A stretch of 64,000 nt of DNA from CBDDCX01 sp965226925. Lineage in GTDB: Bacteria > Gemmatimonadota > Gemmatimonadetes > Longimicrobiales > Gaopeijiaceae. Location of the stretch: positions 1-64,000 of the forward strand of contig CBDDEN010000005.1 in the NCBI GenBank assembly GCA_965226925.1, read 5' to 3'. A program made the position numbers and the translations under genes. Of the stretch, positions 55,801 to 63,745 are shown piece by piece. Each line of letters starts with the position of its first letter. The stretch's first letter is position 1. The notes under the pieces are model-generated. The model made no database searches, was not told the DNA's origin, and saw only the letters and a list, made by a program, of their open reading frames with translations.

Positions 55801-56510
55801 TCTGACCTCCTCCCTGATAGCTGCGACCAAAGCCGCATCCTAACATCAACTTTGGTCTCGTTTCAGGGGGTCACGTCAGGGTGGCGACGGGCGTGATCGT
55901 TCGCGAATCGGAGCTGCCCAAGGCGTGGCTGGCGCGGTTCGGGCGGACGGCGTCGGACCACGCGGCGCAGGCGATCGCGAGGCGGCTCGAAGCCGGGCAG
56001 CGGGAGACACAGGTGACGGTGGCGGGCCGGCGTGTGGACGGCCTGTCGGTGGACGGCCTGCTGTTGGGGGTGCTGCCGTCGGGCGGATGGAGGCCGGCTT
56101 CGGCTGTTGAGGACATGGCGACCAGGCTGGCGGCGCCCGCTCTGGCGGCTTCGGGCGCGCCGTTCGGCGGCGTGGACGCGGATCCCGGCACCCCTGGCCT
56201 GCGTGCCGGCACGTGGGGTGGGGCTCCGGGCGCGTTGGACCGGGAGCCTTTCGCAGATGCCGGGCAGACGCTGCGCCGTGCCGTTCTACCCGACTTCGGG
56301 TACCGGCTGCCGGGCGCGGAGGAAGCGCTCATGGGCACCTCGTTCTACGTCGAGCGCGGAGCGCAGCAGGACGTGGGCGGCGGCACGTGGGCGGCGTGGG
56401 GCGACGTGGCGGCGACGCGCTTCGAGGGGGACGCGGGAGGACTCGCGCTCAACGGCGACGTGGTGACGGGCACGGCGGGGCTGGACCGGCAGTGGAGGGC
56501 GGTGCTCGTC

Positions 56511-57905
56511 GGTCAAGTCCCGAGTTGTGTGTAAAAGTGAGAGGAAGCTCCTCGATGCTTCTGTTAGGCTGCCTTGGCGACCTCCTTCGGTTCGAGAAGC
56601 GTGAGATCCAGGTAGCGACGTTCGCTCCAGGCCGCAGTAGTCCTTAGAGCAACCGCAGTGATGAGGCGGAGCGCGCTGGCTCGGTCGGGGAAGGCGCCGG
56701 CGCTCCGGATCCGACGCTTGATCTCGGTGTGCAGGCGCTCGAGGCTGTTCGTGGTGCGCAGTCGGGCCCAGTGGGGCTCGGGGAACGCGTAGAACTGGGT
56801 GGCGGCCGTGAAGCCCCGCTCAAGCACGTTGACTGCCTCGGGGAGCTCCTTGTGCCAGCGCGCCGTGATCTCGGCCAGGCGCTTCTTCGACTCAGCGAGC
56901 CCGGGGGCCCGGAAGACGGCGGCAACCTCGCGCGCCACACGCTTGCGCAGGCGATGCGGGACCTTGGCCAGCACGTTGCGTTGCAGGTGGACAGTACAGC
57001 GCTGGCGGCGTACCTCGGGCAGGAAGCGGCGCACCGCGGCTGCCAGGCCCGCGTGCTCATCCGCGATCACGAGCTGGATGCCGCTGAGACCACGCTCCAG
57101 GAGTTGCTCGAGGAGCTCCGACCAGCTGTTCTCCGATTCCTCAGGGCCCAGCGTGATGCCCAGGAGCCGGCGGTGGCCGTCCGGGCCCACGGCGTAGGCC
57201 ACGAGCGCGCTCACGTTCTCGACCTTTCGGGCCCAGCGGGCATCGAGGAACGTCGCGTCCAGGTACAGGTAGGGGTGGGCCCCCTCGATGGGTGCACTCC
57301 GCAGCGTTTGCACGCCCTCGTCGAGCCGCTTCGCGACCCGGCTCACCGTCGAGCGTCCCACGCGCTCACCCATGAGTGCCTCGGTCACGTCGCCCATCTT
57401 GCGCTGCGACACGCCGCTCACGTAGGCCTCCACCATCATCGCATCGACTTCTTCACTCCTGCGCTGGTAGCGACCCATCACGTCGGCGGGCGAGCCGCCT
57501 TCCCGGCTGCGCGGGACCGTCACGTCGATCTGACCCAGGCTCGTAAGCAGGCGCCTCAGATACGTCCCGTTCCTGTGGCCCTTCCGGCTGCCGACCCGCT
57601 CGAATCGTCGCGCTCCGACCATCGCCTTCAACTCCTCCTCCAACACCATCTCGAGCGTTAGCCGGATCGCGCCCTGAAACAGCGACTTCAAATCCTGACG
57701 CAGCTCGTCTTGCGTGGCCCGCTCAACTTCGACCATCTTTTCCATGAGGAAGCTCCTTGTTCCGGTTCCGACCTGCTCACGCAGGCCGGACTCCCGGGTT
57801 CATGTGATGATGAACAATTCACAAGGAGCTTCCTCTTTCTTTTCCGGGCTGTCCACCCTCCTCGGACGCCCTCACCCCCTTTTACACAATCTTAGTGACA
57901 CTACC
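56511..57905 (-). mobile_element. IS256-family element, 1,395 bp
   Basis: A 9-bp target duplication GTGCTCGTC (56,502-56,510 and 57,906-57,914) and inverted ends with TTGTGTGTAAAAG / ATTGTGTAAAAG typical of IS256. An 84-bp fragment of the same left end exists at 43,141-43,224. Confidence 0.95.
56564..57745 (-). CDS. IS256-family (Mutator-type) transposase
   Basis: 393 residues. DDE core: D in YLYLDATFLDARWARKVENV, D in IQLVIADEHAGLAAAV, E in RTTNSLERLHTEIKRRIR. The C/H-containing zinc-like stretch RQRCTVHLQRNVLAKVPHRL is typical of the family. Start ATG 57745 (MEKMVEVERATQDELRQDLK). Intact. Confidence 0.95.
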   Translation of the reverse strand: MEKMVEVERATQDELRQDLKSLFQGAIRLTLEMVLEEELKAMVGARRFERVGSRKGHRNGTYLRRLLTSLGQIDVTVPRSREGGSPADVMGRYQRRSEEVDAMMVEAYVSGVSQRKMGDVTEALMGERVGRSTVSRVAKRLDEGVQTLRSAPIEGAHPYLYLDATFLDARWARKVENVSALVAYAVGPDGHRRLLGITLGPEESENSWSELLEQLLERGLSGIQLVIADEHAGLAAAVRRFLPEVRRQRCTVHLQRNVLAKVPHRLRKRVAREVAAVFRAPGLAESKKRLAEITARWHKELPEAVNVLERGFTAATQFYAFPEPHWARLRTTNSLERLHTEIKRRIRSAGAFPDRASALRLITAVALRTTAAWSERRYLDLTLLEPKEVAKAA

Positions 57906-58844
57906 GTGCTCGTCGGGCTCGCGCTCTCGAGAAGCAGCGGTGAGGGAGGGTATGGCACGGGTGCGGGGACGATCGCGAGCACGCTCACGAGTGTGCATCC
58001 GTACGTGCAAGTCCGGCTTGGGGAGCGCGCGCAGGTGTGGGGCGCGGCGGGCTGGGGCCGTGGCGGACTCGAGATCACGCCGGAGAGCGGGGCCGCGCTC
58101 GAGGCGGACCTGAGGAACTCGATGGCGGCGGCGGGTGCCCGGGCGGTGCTCATGGGTGCCGGTGGGCTCGAGATCGCGCTGCGTTCCGACTTCCTCTGGA
58201 CGGAGACGTCCTCGGACGGGACCGCCGCGCTGGCGGAGGCGGTGGGCACGGCGAGCCGCGGGCGGCTGATGCTCGAGGGCGCGGGCCAGATCCAAGGGCT
58301 CGGAGGCGTCGTGCGTCCCAAGGTCGAGGGCGGTGTGCGCTACGACGGCGGGGACGCGGAGACCGGACGAGGGTTCGAGGTGGGTGGTGGACTCGACTGG
58401 GCCCGCGGATCGCTCACGCTCCAGGTCAACGGGAGGATGCTCGTCGCCCACGCTGACGAGTCCTACGAGGAGTGGGGCTACAGCGGCTCGCTCGTCTACG
58501 AGCCGGGCGCCGATGGCCTGGGTCTCCAGATGCGGGTCGGATCGAGCGCCGGGTCGGCGGCGAGCGGCATCCGGAACCTGTGGGCGCTGGAGAACGCCAG
58601 CGGCCTCGTGCGCGGGGGCGCCGTGCCCTTCGCGCAACGCTTCGACGCAGAGGTCGGCTACGGGCTCGGGCGCGGAACGCTCTGGTATCCCTACTTCGTC
58701 GCCGACGATTCCGGCCGGACGAGGTACGGCCTGAAGCTCAGCTCGGGCCGGACGATCGGGGTCGGCCTCGAGTTCGGGCGAAGGGAGAGTGTGGACCTTG
58801 GGCCCCAGGACGCGATGCTCCTCCGGGGGGAGCTCAGGTTCTAG

Positions 58845-59469
58845 CGGCCGGCGCTCTCCGAAGTGAACGCGCTCGAGACCCGGGCGGCCGCGCTCGCAGC
58901 CTTCCGGGACGGCGACTCCGGGAACACCGCTCTCGAGGGATGCGTCCGTGCCGGCGTCTGCCGCATGGCGGGGTTCGTGCGCGTGGCCCCCGCCCCGGCG
59001 CTCGTGGCCGGCGGCGGGCTCGCCTTCGCCGAGTCTGCCCTCGACCACGCCGAGCTCAAGGTCCCGAATGCCACACTGGCGCCCGGGAGAATCCCTAGAC
59101 AGCGACATCATCCCGGGCTGCAGTCGCAGCATTCGGTAACCACCGCCGCAACACCGCCATCAGCTTCACGGACGACGACGTCACCGAGGGCCACCGAGGT
59201 GACGCTCGCGGTCGCGTCCGGAACAGAATCCCGCATCGGTTCGCCTGCTGCCGCGATGGCCGTCCGGCATCTGGAACGCGGCATCCTCCACTCGTGCGGT
59301 CCAACACTCCCGGTGCGTCAGCTCTGTCCTGGCCGCTCCCCGAGGCTGGCGGTGGCCTACCAGGTCGCGGTGTTCATCGAGGCCTGCAGCCGGGCCCAAG
59401 TGGCCCCTGTTCCCTCCCCCGGGGCAACGCGCCCCGGAATTCTTCCCCGAACAGAACGGAGGCAGACCG
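58845..59469 (+). other. Open but unassigned region, possible hypothetical gene
   Basis: A plus-strand frame from GTG 58863 (NALETRAAALAAFRDGDSGN, CVRAGVCRMAGFVRVAPAPA, VAGGGLAFAESALDHAELKV) looks coding for its first about 75 residues, then becomes Arg/Thr/Ser-rich without clear coding character beyond 59,095. Unknown family; probably a truncated or decayed island gene. Confidence 0.35.
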
Positions 59470-59697
59470 ATGACCAGAGCAATGGAACAGGGCATGGACG
59501 CGCCCGCGCGCGTCCTGCGGTTACCTCGAGTGCAGGCCCGCACGGGGCTGGCGCGGAGCACGATCTATGTGCGGGTGGCCGACGGGAGCTTTCCCCAACC
59601 GATCCGGCTAGGCGCCCGCGCCGTCGGCTGGATCGAGTCCGAAGTGGATGCGTGGATCCGAGAACAGATCACCGCGAGCCGTGGCAACGCGAAGTGA
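59470..59697 (+). CDS. AlpA-family excisionase/regulator of the island
   Basis: 75 residues from ATG 59470 with GGAGG eight bases upstream. AlpA winged-helix: RVLRLPRVQARTGLARSTIY, VRVADGSFPQPIRLGARAVG, WIESEVDAWIREQI. AlpA-type proteins act as transcription factors or directionality factors for P4-type integrases, and this one sits at the island end opposite to the integrase, next to attR-like sequence. A decayed relative lies at 12,025-12,153. Confidence 0.9.
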   Translation: MTRAMEQGMDAPARVLRLPRVQARTGLARSTIYVRVADGSFPQPIRLGARAVGWIESEVDAWIREQITASRGNAK

Positions 59698-59916
59698 TCT
59701 GAAACAATAACCATCTATAATAGTCCGCAATGAGAGAGAACAGGGGCCATCGACAAACTGCCCTCCCGCAAGGTTCGCTCCTTCGCCTCCTCCGGGAACC
59801 TCCGCTACGGTCCACTGGATTCCCGTTCAGAAAGAGGGATGGAATGAGCGGACGGTAGTACAGGTATGACTCGTATATATTGTAACAACAATGACTTATA
59901 AAAAATAAGACACAGC
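59698..59916. other. Island right end, non-coding
   Basis: AT-rich DNA (TATATATTGTAACAACAATG, ACTTATAAAAAATAAG near 59,874-59,909) ending at the right direct repeat. The contrast with the GC-rich surroundings matches the AT-rich left end (46,840-46,950), as expected for attachment and regulatory DNA of one island. Confidence 0.5.
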
Positions 59917-59924
59917 CGACCCAG
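59917..59924 (+). other. Right direct repeat (attR-like) of the island
   Basis: CGACCCAG, part of the 12-bp perfect palindrome CCCAGCGCTGGG (59,920-59,931) that belongs to the ISA target. Confidence 0.65.
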
Positions 59925-60707
59925 CGCTGGGCGAGGAAAGTGGCGAGTGACGAGGGGGCGCTCCGAGGTGATATCGTGCGACTCGCGAGTCGATTCGGCC
60001 GCTACGGCTACCGACGCGTCACGGACATGCTCCGCATCGAGGGCTGGGGGGTGAAGCACAAGCGGGTGGAGCGGATCTGGAGGCAGGAGGGGCTGAAGGT
60101 CCCGCAGCGGCAGCCGAAGCGAGGTCGGCTGTGGCTCAACGACGGATCGTGCATCCGGCTGAGGCCGCTGTATCGGGGCCACGTCTGGTCATACGACTTC
60201 GTGGCCTCGAGGACGCACGACGGGCGTGCGCTGAAGCTGCTGACAGTGCTGGACGAGCACACGAGGGAGTGCCTGGCGATCGTGGTGGCTCGCAAGATCC
60301 GAGCCCACGACGTGCTCGAGGTGCTGGCCGATCTGTTCGTCCGACACGGGCCTCCCGAGTATCTGAGGTCGGACAACGGACCGGAGTTCACCGCGAAGCT
60401 CGTGCGGCGGTGGTTGGGGCGCGTGGGCGTCGAGACGCTCTTTATCGAGCCGGGCAGCCCGTGGGAGAACGGCTACAACGAGAGCTTCAACGGCAAGCTC
60501 AGGGACGAGCTGTTGAACGGGGAGATCTTCTACTCGTTGGCGCAGGCGGCCGTGCTGGTCGAGCAATGGAGGCGCGAGTACAATACCGTCCGACCCCACA
60601 GCGCCTGCGGCGGCTTTCCCCCGGCCCCTGAGGCGATTAAGCCGTCGCCCTGGTTCCTGAGGATGCCCGTCCTTCACGGCCCTCCACAGGTGCTGGGACT
60701 AACATAG
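59917..60707 (+). pseudogene. ISA copy 3 orfB, main part
   Basis: Continues the orfB interrupted at 46,806: VASDEGALRGDIVRLASRFG, D in VWSYDFVASRT, D in YLRSDNGPEFTAKLVRRWLG, E in WENGYNESFNGK, ending LHGPPQVLGLT. All catalytic residues are present but the 5' end is 13 kb away. An internal ATG-type start (59,940, GTG) could give a 255-residue fragment lacking the N-terminal helices. Confidence 0.9.
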
Positions 60708-60737
60708 GATGTGGTACCACTCTTGGGGGCAGGTCAG

Positions 60738-60863
60738 GGCTTCAAGACGGCTTTTGTGCCGCGGCCGCTCGAGTACGGGCCGGGCCGCGAGATCGATACG
60801 ACGCCGGATCCGGCGTTCGACGTCAACGCGACGGACTTTTTGGACCTGGCGGCACAGCTGTAG
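60738..60863 (+). pseudogene. C-terminal fragment of a haloacid-dehalogenase-like (HAD) hydrolase
   Basis: The 41 codons directly after the ISA end read GFKTAFVPRPLEYGPGREID then TTPDPAFDVNATDFLDLAAQ, stop TAG 60861. This matches the end of type II 2-haloacid dehalogenase-like proteins. The catalytic N-terminal part is absent, replaced by the ISA copy. Confidence 0.65.
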
Positions 60864-60943
60864 GCGCACTCCGCGGGTCGCCCCCACTCCCTCGTGAATG
60901 TGTACTAATCAGTCTCCGAGTAGTATCGTGGTATGTAAGAACA

Positions 60944-61014
60944 ACCCCACCCGGCCAATTCTGCCTTGTTGGCGCCCGAGTTTAGGGGAACACCCTTTGC
61001 TTTGGAGGCTCGAC
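60944..61014 (+). repeat. Conserved leader of small gene 1
   Basis: ACCCCACCCGGCCAATTCTG, TTGGCGCCCGAGTTTAGGGG and AACACCCTTTGCTTTGGAGG recur with few changes at 61,257-61,332 before gene 2; only the last part (GTTGCTTCGGAGG) is kept before gene 3. Ends in the ribosome-binding site. Confidence 0.8.
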
Positions 61015-61233
61015 ATGGAGAAGGCTTCTTTTCTCGTGACAGATGGCATTCCCGGCTTTGCCGCTAAAGGCGAAACCATCAAAGTGTCCGACGACGGGAT
61101 ACTCATCGCTCGCTGGCTTCCGATTTCGATGTATCCCAAGCTCATGGAGAGTCGCGATTCTCTAGGGCCCCCTTCTGGCAATCAGTATTTTCTGTCAAAT
61201 CGTGTGGCGCGTCGTCCTCGGGGATCGTGGTAA
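61015..61233 (+). CDS. Tandem small protein, copy 1 (72 aa)
   Basis: ATG 61015, GGAGG nine bases upstream. The conserved N-terminal part is MEKASFLVTDGIPGFAAKGE, TIKVSDDGILIARWLPISMY, PKLMESRDSL, followed by a basic tail (NRVARRPRGSW). It is probably a compact beta-rich small protein, no family known to me. Compared with copies 2 and 3, many of the base changes in the first 47 codons are silent, so the protein is under selection. Neighbours are the two paralogues and then a VapBC pair. Confidence 0.65.
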   Translation: MEKASFLVTDGIPGFAAKGETIKVSDDGILIARWLPISMYPKLMESRDSLGPPSGNQYFLSNRVARRPRGSW

Positions 61234-61332
61234 CGAGCCGACGTAGCTCCTCTAAAAACCCCACCCGGCCAATTCTGACCCGCCTCTTGGCGTCCGAGTT
61301 TAGGGGAACACCCTTTGCTTCGGAGGATTGAG

Positions 61333-61551
61333 ATGAAGAAAGCTTCTTTTCTCGTAACGGACGGCATTCCCGGCATTGCCGCGAAAGGCGAAATCGTCAA
61401 AGTGTCCGACGACGGGATACTCGTCGCTCGCTGGCTGCCGATGTCGAAGTATCCCAAGCTCATGGCGAATCGCGATTCTCTTCGCCCCCCTTCGAAAGGT
61501 CAACATTCTCCGCCAACTCGTTCGCCGCGTCGTCCTCGGGTATCGTGGTAA
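61333..61551 (+). CDS. Tandem small protein, copy 2 (72 aa)
   Basis: ATG 61333, GGAGG upstream. MKKASFLVTDGIPGIAAKGE, IVKVSDDGILVARWLPMSKY, PKLMANRDSL, basic tail ending RRPRVSW. The end of the gene and the following spacer (CGTCGTCCTCGG, ATCGTGGTAACGAGC) are also repeated from copy 1, so the whole unit of about 318 bp was duplicated. Confidence 0.65.
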   Translation: MKKASFLVTDGIPGIAAKGEIVKVSDDGILVARWLPMSKYPKLMANRDSLRPPSKGQHSPPTRSPRRPRVSW

Positions 61552-61585
61552 CGAGCTTGCGGACCCGTTGCTTCGGAGGCCTGAG

Positions 61586-61825
61586 ATGAAGAAGGCTTCT
61601 TTTCTCGTAACAGATGGCATTTCCGGCGTCGCCGCGGAAGGCGAAATCATCAAAGTGTCCGAGGACGGGATAGTCATCGGTCGCTGGCTGTCGATTTCTA
61701 AGTATCCCAAGCTCATGGCGAGTCGCGATTCTCTTTGCTCCGCTTCCAGCTCCGGGGTCTGGATCAGCAAGCGGATAACGCCCCTTAAGCTGCTACGGCG
61801 CCCCAGCCTACGGCGCAGATACTGA
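61586..61825 (+). CDS. Tandem small protein, copy 3 (79 aa), divergent tail
   Basis: ATG 61586, CGGAGG upstream. MKKASFLVTDGISGVAAEGE, IIKVSEDGIVIGRWLSISKY, PKLMASRDSL are conserved; the last about 30 residues differ (SSSGVWISKRITPLKLLRRP). The leader is shortened and the spacer after it is not repeated, so this is the end of the array. Confidence 0.6.
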   Translation: MKKASFLVTDGISGVAAEGEIIKVSEDGIVIGRWLSISKYPKLMASRDSLCSASSSGVWISKRITPLKLLRRPSLRRRY

Positions 61826-61906
61826 ATAGATACTGAAAAGACCCGAGGATCGGTGCGATCGGCTCCCGACAGTGGCGGGGCCACGCTAGATTGACTATGA
61901 TGATAT

Positions 61907-61923
61907 CATGAATTATGTTCATG
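61907..61923 (+). promoter_or_regulatory. Palindromic operator over the vapB start codon
   Basis: CATGAATTATGTTCATG has 6-bp perfect arms (CATGAA/TTCATG) and includes the ATG at 61908. TTGACTATGATGATATCATG just upstream contains another dyad (TGATATCA). This is a likely autoregulatory site for the RHH antitoxin. Confidence 0.55.
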
Positions 61924-62234
61924 AAAGAGACAGCCGCCCAGCCAAACGCGTGCGCGAGCCCGTCCAGGTCTACTTGGACGCCCCCGAGCAGGAGCGGCTC
62001 GAGCGGTTGACCGAGGAGATGGACACCACCAAGTCCGACATTCTGCGCCGTGGTCTGGAGGCGTTGGAGCGGGAGCTGTTCGATCCGGAGCGCCACCCGG
62101 CCCTCCAAATCATCGGAATCGCTGGAGCGGAGCAGGAACCGGAGTGTGACTTCGACGTAGCCCGGGAGCACGACCGATACCTCGCCGGCCTCGAAGACCG
62201 TCGGCTCTCGGACGAGGGATCTGGTGGCGGCTGA
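61908..62234 (+). CDS. Ribbon-helix-helix antitoxin (VapB-like)
   Basis: 108 residues. The N-terminal RHH domain (REPVQVYLDAPEQERLERLT, MDTTKSDILRRGLEALEREL) binds DNA; the acidic C-terminal tail (AEQEPECDFDVAREHDRYLA, GLEDRRLSDEG) would wrap the toxin. Its end overlaps the toxin start by 11 bases, standard for TA operons with translational coupling. The palindrome at its own start is a likely autoregulatory site. Confidence 0.8.
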   Translation: MNYVHERDSRPAKRVREPVQVYLDAPEQERLERLTEEMDTTKSDILRRGLEALERELFDPERHPALQIIGIAGAEQEPECDFDVAREHDRYLAGLEDRRLSDEGSGGG

Positions 62235-62658
62235 GTTGTTTGTGGATACCAGCGCCTGGTATCCGATCGCAGTCTCGAATCATCCCGACCACGAGTGCCT
62301 TGCAGACGCACTGACGGTGGCGGTCCATGGTGGCCGGCGGGTTGTGACGACCAACTTGATTGTGGCCGAGACGTACGCGCTGTTGTTGTCCCGCACGCGG
62401 CGGCAGGCGGCTCTGGGCTTTCTCCGCGCGGTACGACGATCACCGAACGAAGTGGTCAGCGCGACGCCCGATCTAGAGGACCGCGCGATCACGCATTGGC
62501 TCGAGCGCTACGAAGATCAGGACTTCTCTCTTGCCGATGCTGTGAGCTTCGAGGTGATGACTGGGCGGGGCATCCTCGAGGTGCTGAGACCATCACTTCT
62601 CATCGCGCTGGACCATCACTTCTCAGCGGCGGGATTTGTGATGGTTCCGGGCGGCTAG
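62224..62658 (+). CDS. PIN-domain RNase toxin (VapC-like)
   Basis: 144 residues from GTG 62224. PIN catalytic acidic residues: D in AELFVDTSAWYPIAVSN, E in LIVAETYALLLSRT, D in YEDQDFSLADAVSFEVM (two Asp residues). A sequence-specific endoribonuclease acting on tRNA or rRNA in related proteins; held inactive by the upstream antitoxin. It looks intact. As a plasmid/island stabiliser it fits the accessory setting. Confidence 0.85.
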   Translation: MAAELFVDTSAWYPIAVSNHPDHECLADALTVAVHGGRRVVTTNLIVAETYALLLSRTRRQAALGFLRAVRRSPNEVVSATPDLEDRAITHWLERYEDQDFSLADAVSFEVMTGRGILEVLRPSLLIALDHHFSAAGFVMVPGG

Positions 62659-62692
62659 AACTTCACTGAGATCGTAAGCTCAAGAGTCTCGT

Positions 62693-63704
62693 TCACTCTC
62701 CGGCTGGGCTCCCCCCCCGGTGCTTCTCGATGAAGTCCCCGGTTTCCGTCGGAAGTAGCAGGCTGTCGGAGATCGCCGCGATCTCCTCCGCCGCCTCCCA
62801 GGCCCGCTCCAAACGCCAGAGCTCACCCTCGAGTGCACGTCGCTCTTGCTCTTCGTGGAGTGCCATCTCCAGCGCGAGCTTGGTAGGGGCCGGCATCTTG
62901 TCGATGTATCCTGGGACCCCCTTCTTGCCCCGGAAGCGATCGCCGGTGACAAGATCCGCGAGGAAGTCGTCCGGATGCCCATGGTGCTCGATCTCGCTCA
63001 CCGCGGACTGCACCGTGCGCTTCTTGCCACCCATCCGGTTCATCCTCGGGGTGATCTGGCTGGCGAAGTGCTCGGCCTCGGCACCCCTCGAACCACTCTT
63101 GTTTGTCACCCTTTAGAATCGAAAGCCGAAAGCCGTGCTCGTGGTCGGTGGGCCGCAGGCGGGTGGAGGGTAGATCGGGCTTCTTGAGCTTGATAACCCG
63201 CCCGTCGTCGGTGCGGAGCTCGGCCTGCGTGCGTGAATTGGCCCAGCCCTCCCAGATCTGCCACACCCAGTATCCGCCAATCCCCGATCCACCGGTCACC
63301 GCGGCCCCCACGACATTGAGCCCGGCGAACGCCACCAGGCCCCCCGCGCCGTAGATTATCGCCCGCTTGCGGCGCCGGCCGAACTGGTCTCCGTAGCGCC
63401 AAGCCGCAAACTCCGGCCTCATTGGCTGGCCGATCCGCACCAGCTCGAGACCCTCCGGGTGTTTTGCCAGGCCCACGTTTTCGGTCGACACCCGAACCCG
63501 CGTGTCCCCGAAGAGCCGCTCGCACATCTCTACCGCCTCCCAGCGCTCCTCGAGTGGCGAGAGATTCCAGCGCTCGCACTTCCGACACACGACCCAGAGG
63601 CGGCCCCGTTCCGAGTCGAACGCTAAACGCCTGCCAACCGGGAAGTGCTCGATCACCTCGTTAGAGCCGAGCGGACGGTTACAGAACATGCAGGTGGTGA
63701 ACAT
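62693..63704 (-). pseudogene. Zinc-ribbon membrane protein of unknown function, one frameshift
   Basis: ATG 63704 (MFTTCMFCNRPLGSNEVIEH) starts a two-CxxC zinc ribbon (CMFC...VCRKCERWNL). A central region follows (RVSTENVGLAKHPEGLELVR, EFAAWRYGDQFGRRRKRAII) with one or two membrane helices (YGAGGLVAFAGLNVVGAAVT). At about 63,110 the frame shifts; the C-terminal part (SGSRGAEAEHFASQITPRMN, PAPTKLALEMALHEEQERRA, LEGELWRLERAWEAAEEIAA) continues to 62,693 in another frame. The combined length of about 335 residues matches a hypothetical protein family I recall from Gemmatimonadota; function unknown. A single-base assembly error would explain the break. Confidence 0.6.
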
Positions 63705-63745
63705 CCGGCGTCCGAAACAGGGAGGGGGAGGCGTCGACTCTCCTA

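Larger units (their letters stand above)
54609..55878 (-). mobile_element. IS407-group element (ISC), 1,270 bp, apparently intact
   Basis: Ends TGAGGTGCCCCCAGT (54,609) and, reverse complemented, TGACGTGACCCCCTGA (55,878-55,863). Same length and architecture as ISA but clearly diverged in sequence (orfA MSRRRHTPEQ, KTVAMVSRELGISEQ). Both orfs are open, making it the best candidate for an active member of the group in this window. Confidence 0.9.
55879..58844 (+). pseudogene. Autotransporter beta-barrel gene, 5'-truncated by ISC and split by IS256
   Basis: Part 1 (55,879-56,510) encodes ESELPKAWLARFGRTASDHA, AAQAIARRLEAGQRETQVTV, SFYVERGAQQDVGGGTWAAW ending WRAVLV. Part 2 (57,906-58,844) continues GLALSRSSGEGGYGTGAGTI with strand-rich barrel sequence (GAAGWGRGGLEITPESGAAL, RSDFLWTETSSDG, YEPGADGLGLQMRVGSSAGS) and ends in an aromatic residue (LLRGELRF), the outer-membrane insertion signal. 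With the IS256 and one 9-bp repeat removed, the two parts join in frame. The passenger domain and signal peptide are gone, lost at the ISC junction. Same class as the barrel at the end of the Calx-beta gene. Confidence 0.85.
46807..59924 (+). mobile_element. 13.1-kb genomic island inserted into an ISA transposase gene
   Basis: The left end has a P4-type integrase starting 150 bp inside; the right end has an AlpA-family regulator ending about 220 bp from the junction. The flanking 8-bp repeat and the perfect continuity of ISA across the gap define the borders. The ends carry no inverted repeats, so integrase-mediated insertion is more likely than transposition. Cargo: membrane/coiled-coil protein, DUF4145-like protein (broken by IS630), a small conserved-looking protein, a Tat-exported aldo/keto reductase, an autotransporter barrel fragment, and several later insertion sequences. 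Confidence 0.8.
44779..60736 (+). mobile_element. ISA copy 3, one 1,270-bp element split into three pieces by two insertions
   Basis: Pieces 44,779-44,857 (79 bp, left terminus), 46,429-46,806 (378 bp, orfA and orfB start) and 59,917-60,736 (820 bp, rest of orfB and right terminus) lie in order on the plus strand. 79 + 378 + 820, minus the 8-bp duplication and plus one lost T, gives exactly 1,270 bp, the size of copies 1 and 2. The first gap holds an IS3-family element (44,866-46,418), the second a 13.1-kb island. Confidence 0.9.

Noticed and set aside
44771..60745. GCTTC on both sides of ISA copy 3 as its target duplication
   Set aside because: The right-hand GCTTC is offset by two bases from the element end, and the two flanking gene fragments (coiled coil and HAD tail) are unrelated, so this looks like a deletion junction, not a clean insertion.
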